The notes beneath the pieces were generated by a model, which made no database searches, was not told where the DNA came from, and saw only the letters and a program-made list of their open reading frames with translations. Shown here one piece after another: positions 5,931 to 7,594 of a stretch of DNA of 7,594 bases; the first letter of the stretch is position 1; each line of letters opens with the position of its first letter. A program made the position numbers and the translations under genes. The stretch covers positions 1 to 7,594 of the forward strand of contig JANYGY010000019.1 in the NCBI GenBank assembly GCA_025362255.1, written 5' to 3'. Source of the stretch: Planctomycetales bacterium (GTDB lineage: Bacteria > Planctomycetota > UBA11346).

Positions 5931-7022
5931 ATGCACCTGATCCAACGCTTCCTGTTCAGCCTCGGTTTTCTCGGCTGCTTCAGCTCACTCGACCTCCTCA
6001 CCGGTGGGGGTTGCGGCTGGGGCGCTGAGGTTCCCCCGAGCCCCTCGACCGTCAGCGGGGTGCGGATCTGGCCCGCGCCGGCTTTCACCCATTGGCCAGC
6101 GGTGATGTATGCCGGCGAGCAACGCAACGTGGCGTTCGCCCTGCCCGTGCGTCAGCCAGGAATCGCCGGCACCATCGGCTGGCGCGGTGAAAAACCGCTC
6201 CCATTCACCCTGCCCACCGATCTTGAACGGATCAGCGGTCTGCTGCCGCTACCCGAGGCAGTGGGGACCCACATCGCCGACCTGACCATCGTCGGCACGC
6301 CCACGGTGGCTTTGAGCCTGCGCATCGTGGCTGCCGCTGATGCGTGGCCGCTGGCCGGGATGCGCGACGGATTCCCGATCGATGCTGCCGGCCTGCCCCT
6401 GGTGTTGCTGGATCACCGCCGGGACGCCAGTCAGGAGCGCAAATGGGCTTTGCTATCGGCGATCAATAAACCGCGGCCCTCCGGCAAAGCCGTGGTCGTT
6501 GGGGATCTGCTCAGCGGCCTGGGCCAATCGGCGTTCACCGGGCTGGACGCGCGAATCTGCGAAGCCAATGACGACCGTGCGCCCTGGCACGCGCAGATGG
6601 TGGCGCTGGCTCACGACATGGCCTCGTGGCAGCCCGCGCCCCTCACCGCCGGTCCCCGGTCGATCGTCTGGAGCCCCGGCAACCGGTCGTTGCTGCACAA
6701 CACCTGGACGCCCGAAGAAGAACGTTTTTTTGGAGTCGTGCGCACCCGCTGCGAAGCCCTCGCGATCTTTCCCCGACTGATCCTGGTGCTGCCCCCGGCC
6801 CCGATCGACGACCGCGAACCAGCGCGCAAGCTCGCGGTGGAACGACGCGACCAGATGCAGCGAGCCGCCGCCAACCAGGGCTGGGTGGTCCTCGATGTCG
6901 AACGCTGGGCCGGCCCCGCCGTAGAGGCATTCCGCATCGGCGATCAGGTCTTCGCCGAAGGCCCCGTCGGCGCCGCCCGCGAACACTTGGCAGCTGCTCT
7001 GCAGGCTGAGCTGGCTCGCTGA
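5931..7022 (+). CDS. Secreted protein, SGNH/GDSL-hydrolase-like but probably degenerate
   Basis: This gene encodes 363 residues. The N-terminus has one Arg, then a hydrophobic stretch 'FLFSLGFLGCF' (7-17) and small residues to about 32, consistent with a Sec signal peptide. Cys28 lies in a poor lipobox, so lipidation is doubtful. Residues 45-135 look beta-rich. The rest resembles an SGNH fold. 'AVVVGDLLSG' (187-196) occupies the block I position but reads GDL, not GDS. 'VWSPGN' (246-251) may match the oxyanion region. 'PRLILVLPPAP' (281-291) and 'QGWVVLDVERW' (316-326) match the usual beta strands. The final segment 'GPVGAAREHLAAAL' (344-357) lacks the D-x-x-H pair. It may therefore be inactive or a different fold. 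I chose ATG 5931 because it begins the signal peptide; in-frame ATGs at 5724 and 5856 would read through the divergent region or the UbiA gene. It ends 15 bases before the convergent toxin gene. Confidence 0.72.
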   Translation: MHLIQRFLFSLGFLGCFSSLDLLTGGGCGWGAEVPPSPSTVSGVRIWPAPAFTHWPAVMYAGEQRNVAFALPVRQPGIAGTIGWRGEKPLPFTLPTDLERISGLLPLPEAVGTHIADLTIVGTPTVALSLRIVAAADAWPLAGMRDGFPIDAAGLPLVLLDHRRDASQERKWALLSAINKPRPSGKAVVVGDLLSGLGQSAFTGLDARICEANDDRAPWHAQMVALAHDMASWQPAPLTAGPRSIVWSPGNRSLLHNTWTPEEERFFGVVRTRCEALAIFPRLILVLPPAPIDDREPARKLAVERRDQMQRAAANQGWVVLDVERWAGPAVEAFRIGDQVFAEGPVGAAREHLAAALQAELAR

Positions 7023-7037
7023 GGGTGAAGCAGGGGG

Positions 7038-7403
7038 TTACCGTTCGATCACGTCGACTCGACCTGCCTGGATATCTTCGGTGGCCGCACGAATTGCCTT
7101 ATCGAGGGCGCTTTCGAATGCGGGGTTGGCGTTGGCCATGTTATCGCCAATCGGATCACCCTTTGGTCGATGGAACAGAAAGATGGTGTCACCCGAGGCA
7201 TCTTCGACCAAGTAGAGCGTCCGCCGCGGTCCGCGTGCGGTGGTCAGATAGGCCTTGATGAGCCGGCAACCACTGACGCCCTTTGCAGGTAATCTCGCAA
7301 ATAGGTTTTTGCGCCACGCGGAGATGATTTCGTCCCGTGCGGAGCGATTGGTCAATTCGCGCTTTGCGGCGCGGTGCGGAATAAACAGCCTACCGTTAAG
7401 CAT
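7038..7403 (-). CDS. Probable type II toxin (RelE-like) of a toxin-antitoxin pair
   Basis: This gene encodes 121 residues, small and basic, with a pattern of a helix pair then strands. The region 'LFARLPAKGVSGCRLIKAYL' (34-53) is followed by strands 'TLYLVEDASGDTIFLF' (62-77), then 'HRPKGDPIGDNMANANPAF' (78-96) and 'ATEDIQAGRVD' (107-117). The signature of strand, basic/His 'H-x-x-K-x-D-x-I-G-x-N-x', 'N-P-x-F' and 'D-I-x-x-G' is one I associate with a RelE-like toxin family, but I cannot name the exact family. Such toxins usually cleave mRNA at the ribosome or interfere with translation. ATG 7403 overlaps the upstream antitoxin-like gene by 8 bases, which is the typical coupled layout. An upstream in-frame ATG at 7472 would give a 144-residue protein running over the antitoxin and is not preferred. 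Confidence 0.65.
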   Translation of the reverse strand: MLNGRLFIPHRAAKRELTNRSARDEIISAWRKNLFARLPAKGVSGCRLIKAYLTTARGPRRTLYLVEDASGDTIFLFHRPKGDPIGDNMANANPAFESALDKAIRAATEDIQAGRVDVIER

Positions 7404-7593
7404 GCTTTTTTGCGGCTGCGAAAGCCTGTTTCGCCAGTTTCTGGGTGGCAGGGGACATGGGCACGTCTTCAACCGATCCCACGGTCACGCCGTCTGCGGG
7501 TGCTGCCAGGATGGCGATGCGGCCGGTCGCGTAGCTCGCCAACAACAGCCGCACCGCAGAGGATAATGACAGCCCATCACTCGCCGCCCGCGC
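7396..7593 (-). CDS. C-terminal fragment of a RelB/DinJ-like antitoxin (5' end outside window)
   Basis: An open frame of 65 residues enters from the right edge and ends with TAA at 7398-7396. The segment 'GLSLSSAVRLLLASYATGR' (residues 7-25) resembles the second helix of ribbon-helix-helix antitoxins of the RelB/DinJ type, where G-L-S-x-S-x-A-(V/I)-R-x-L-L is typical. The tail after it, ending in 'KLAKQAFAAAKKHA', would be the toxin-binding region. The expected role is to dimerise, bind the operon promoter and neutralise the toxin. The toxin gene begins 8 bases before this gene ends. The N-terminal DNA-binding strand lies beyond the window. Confidence 0.6.
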   Translation of the reverse strand, partial: ARAASDGLSLSSAVRLLLASYATGRIAILAAPADGVTVGSVEDVPMSPATQKLAKQAFAAAKKHA

Positions 7594-7594
7594 T

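Noticed and set aside
6453..6986. Minus-strand open frame of 177 codons opposite the secreted-protein gene
   Set aside because: It has no recognisable domain. The plus-strand frame has a signal peptide and plausible fold, so this is treated as a shadow.

Overview
The window is GC-rich, bacterial and densely coded. It has eight probable genes, two of them cut by the window edges, and no intergenic gap longer than about 130 bases. There is no rRNA, tRNA, CRISPR array or insertion sequence. A Hanks-type Ser/Thr kinase, a PATAN/DUF4388 protein and an EboC-like UbiA protein together suggest an environmental Gram-negative lineage such as Planctomycetota/PVC or Myxococcota-like bacteria. That placement is an impression from gene content, not a phylogenetic result.

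Left part (1-558, + strand): the tail of a probable PfkB/adenosine-kinase-family sugar or nucleoside kinase overlaps the start of a small S4-domain RNA-binding protein. The S4 protein has an unusual Gly/Ala/Pro-rich N-terminal extension.

Centre (569-5800, - strand): four genes run in one direction, in transcription order a UbiA-family membrane prenyltransferase (EboC-like), a PATAN/DUF4388 protein, a small unrecognised protein, and a 910-residue protein. The last is a cytosolic Hanks-type Ser/Thr kinase fused to a complete FapA (DUF342) module with a bactofilin-like beta-helix, a coiled coil and a duplicated FapA N-domain. A good sigma70-like promoter lies inside an inverted repeat just upstream of the DUF4388 gene. 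The last three genes therefore look like their own transcription unit. I read it as a candidate signalling or assembly module: a PATAN adaptor, an orphan partner, and a kinase built into a scaffold.

Right part: a secreted, possibly degenerate SGNH/GDSL-like protein (5931-7022, +) diverges from the UbiA gene across a 130-base region that contains a perfect 7-bp stem-loop. It converges on a probable type II toxin-antitoxin pair on the - strand (toxin 7038-7403, antitoxin from 7396 to beyond the right edge).

The most interesting item is the kinase-FapA fusion with its small operon. The other observations are smaller: a terminator-like hairpin placed just before the kinase stop codon, a UbiA protein lacking the usual second Asp-rich motif, and the embedded promoter/dyad.
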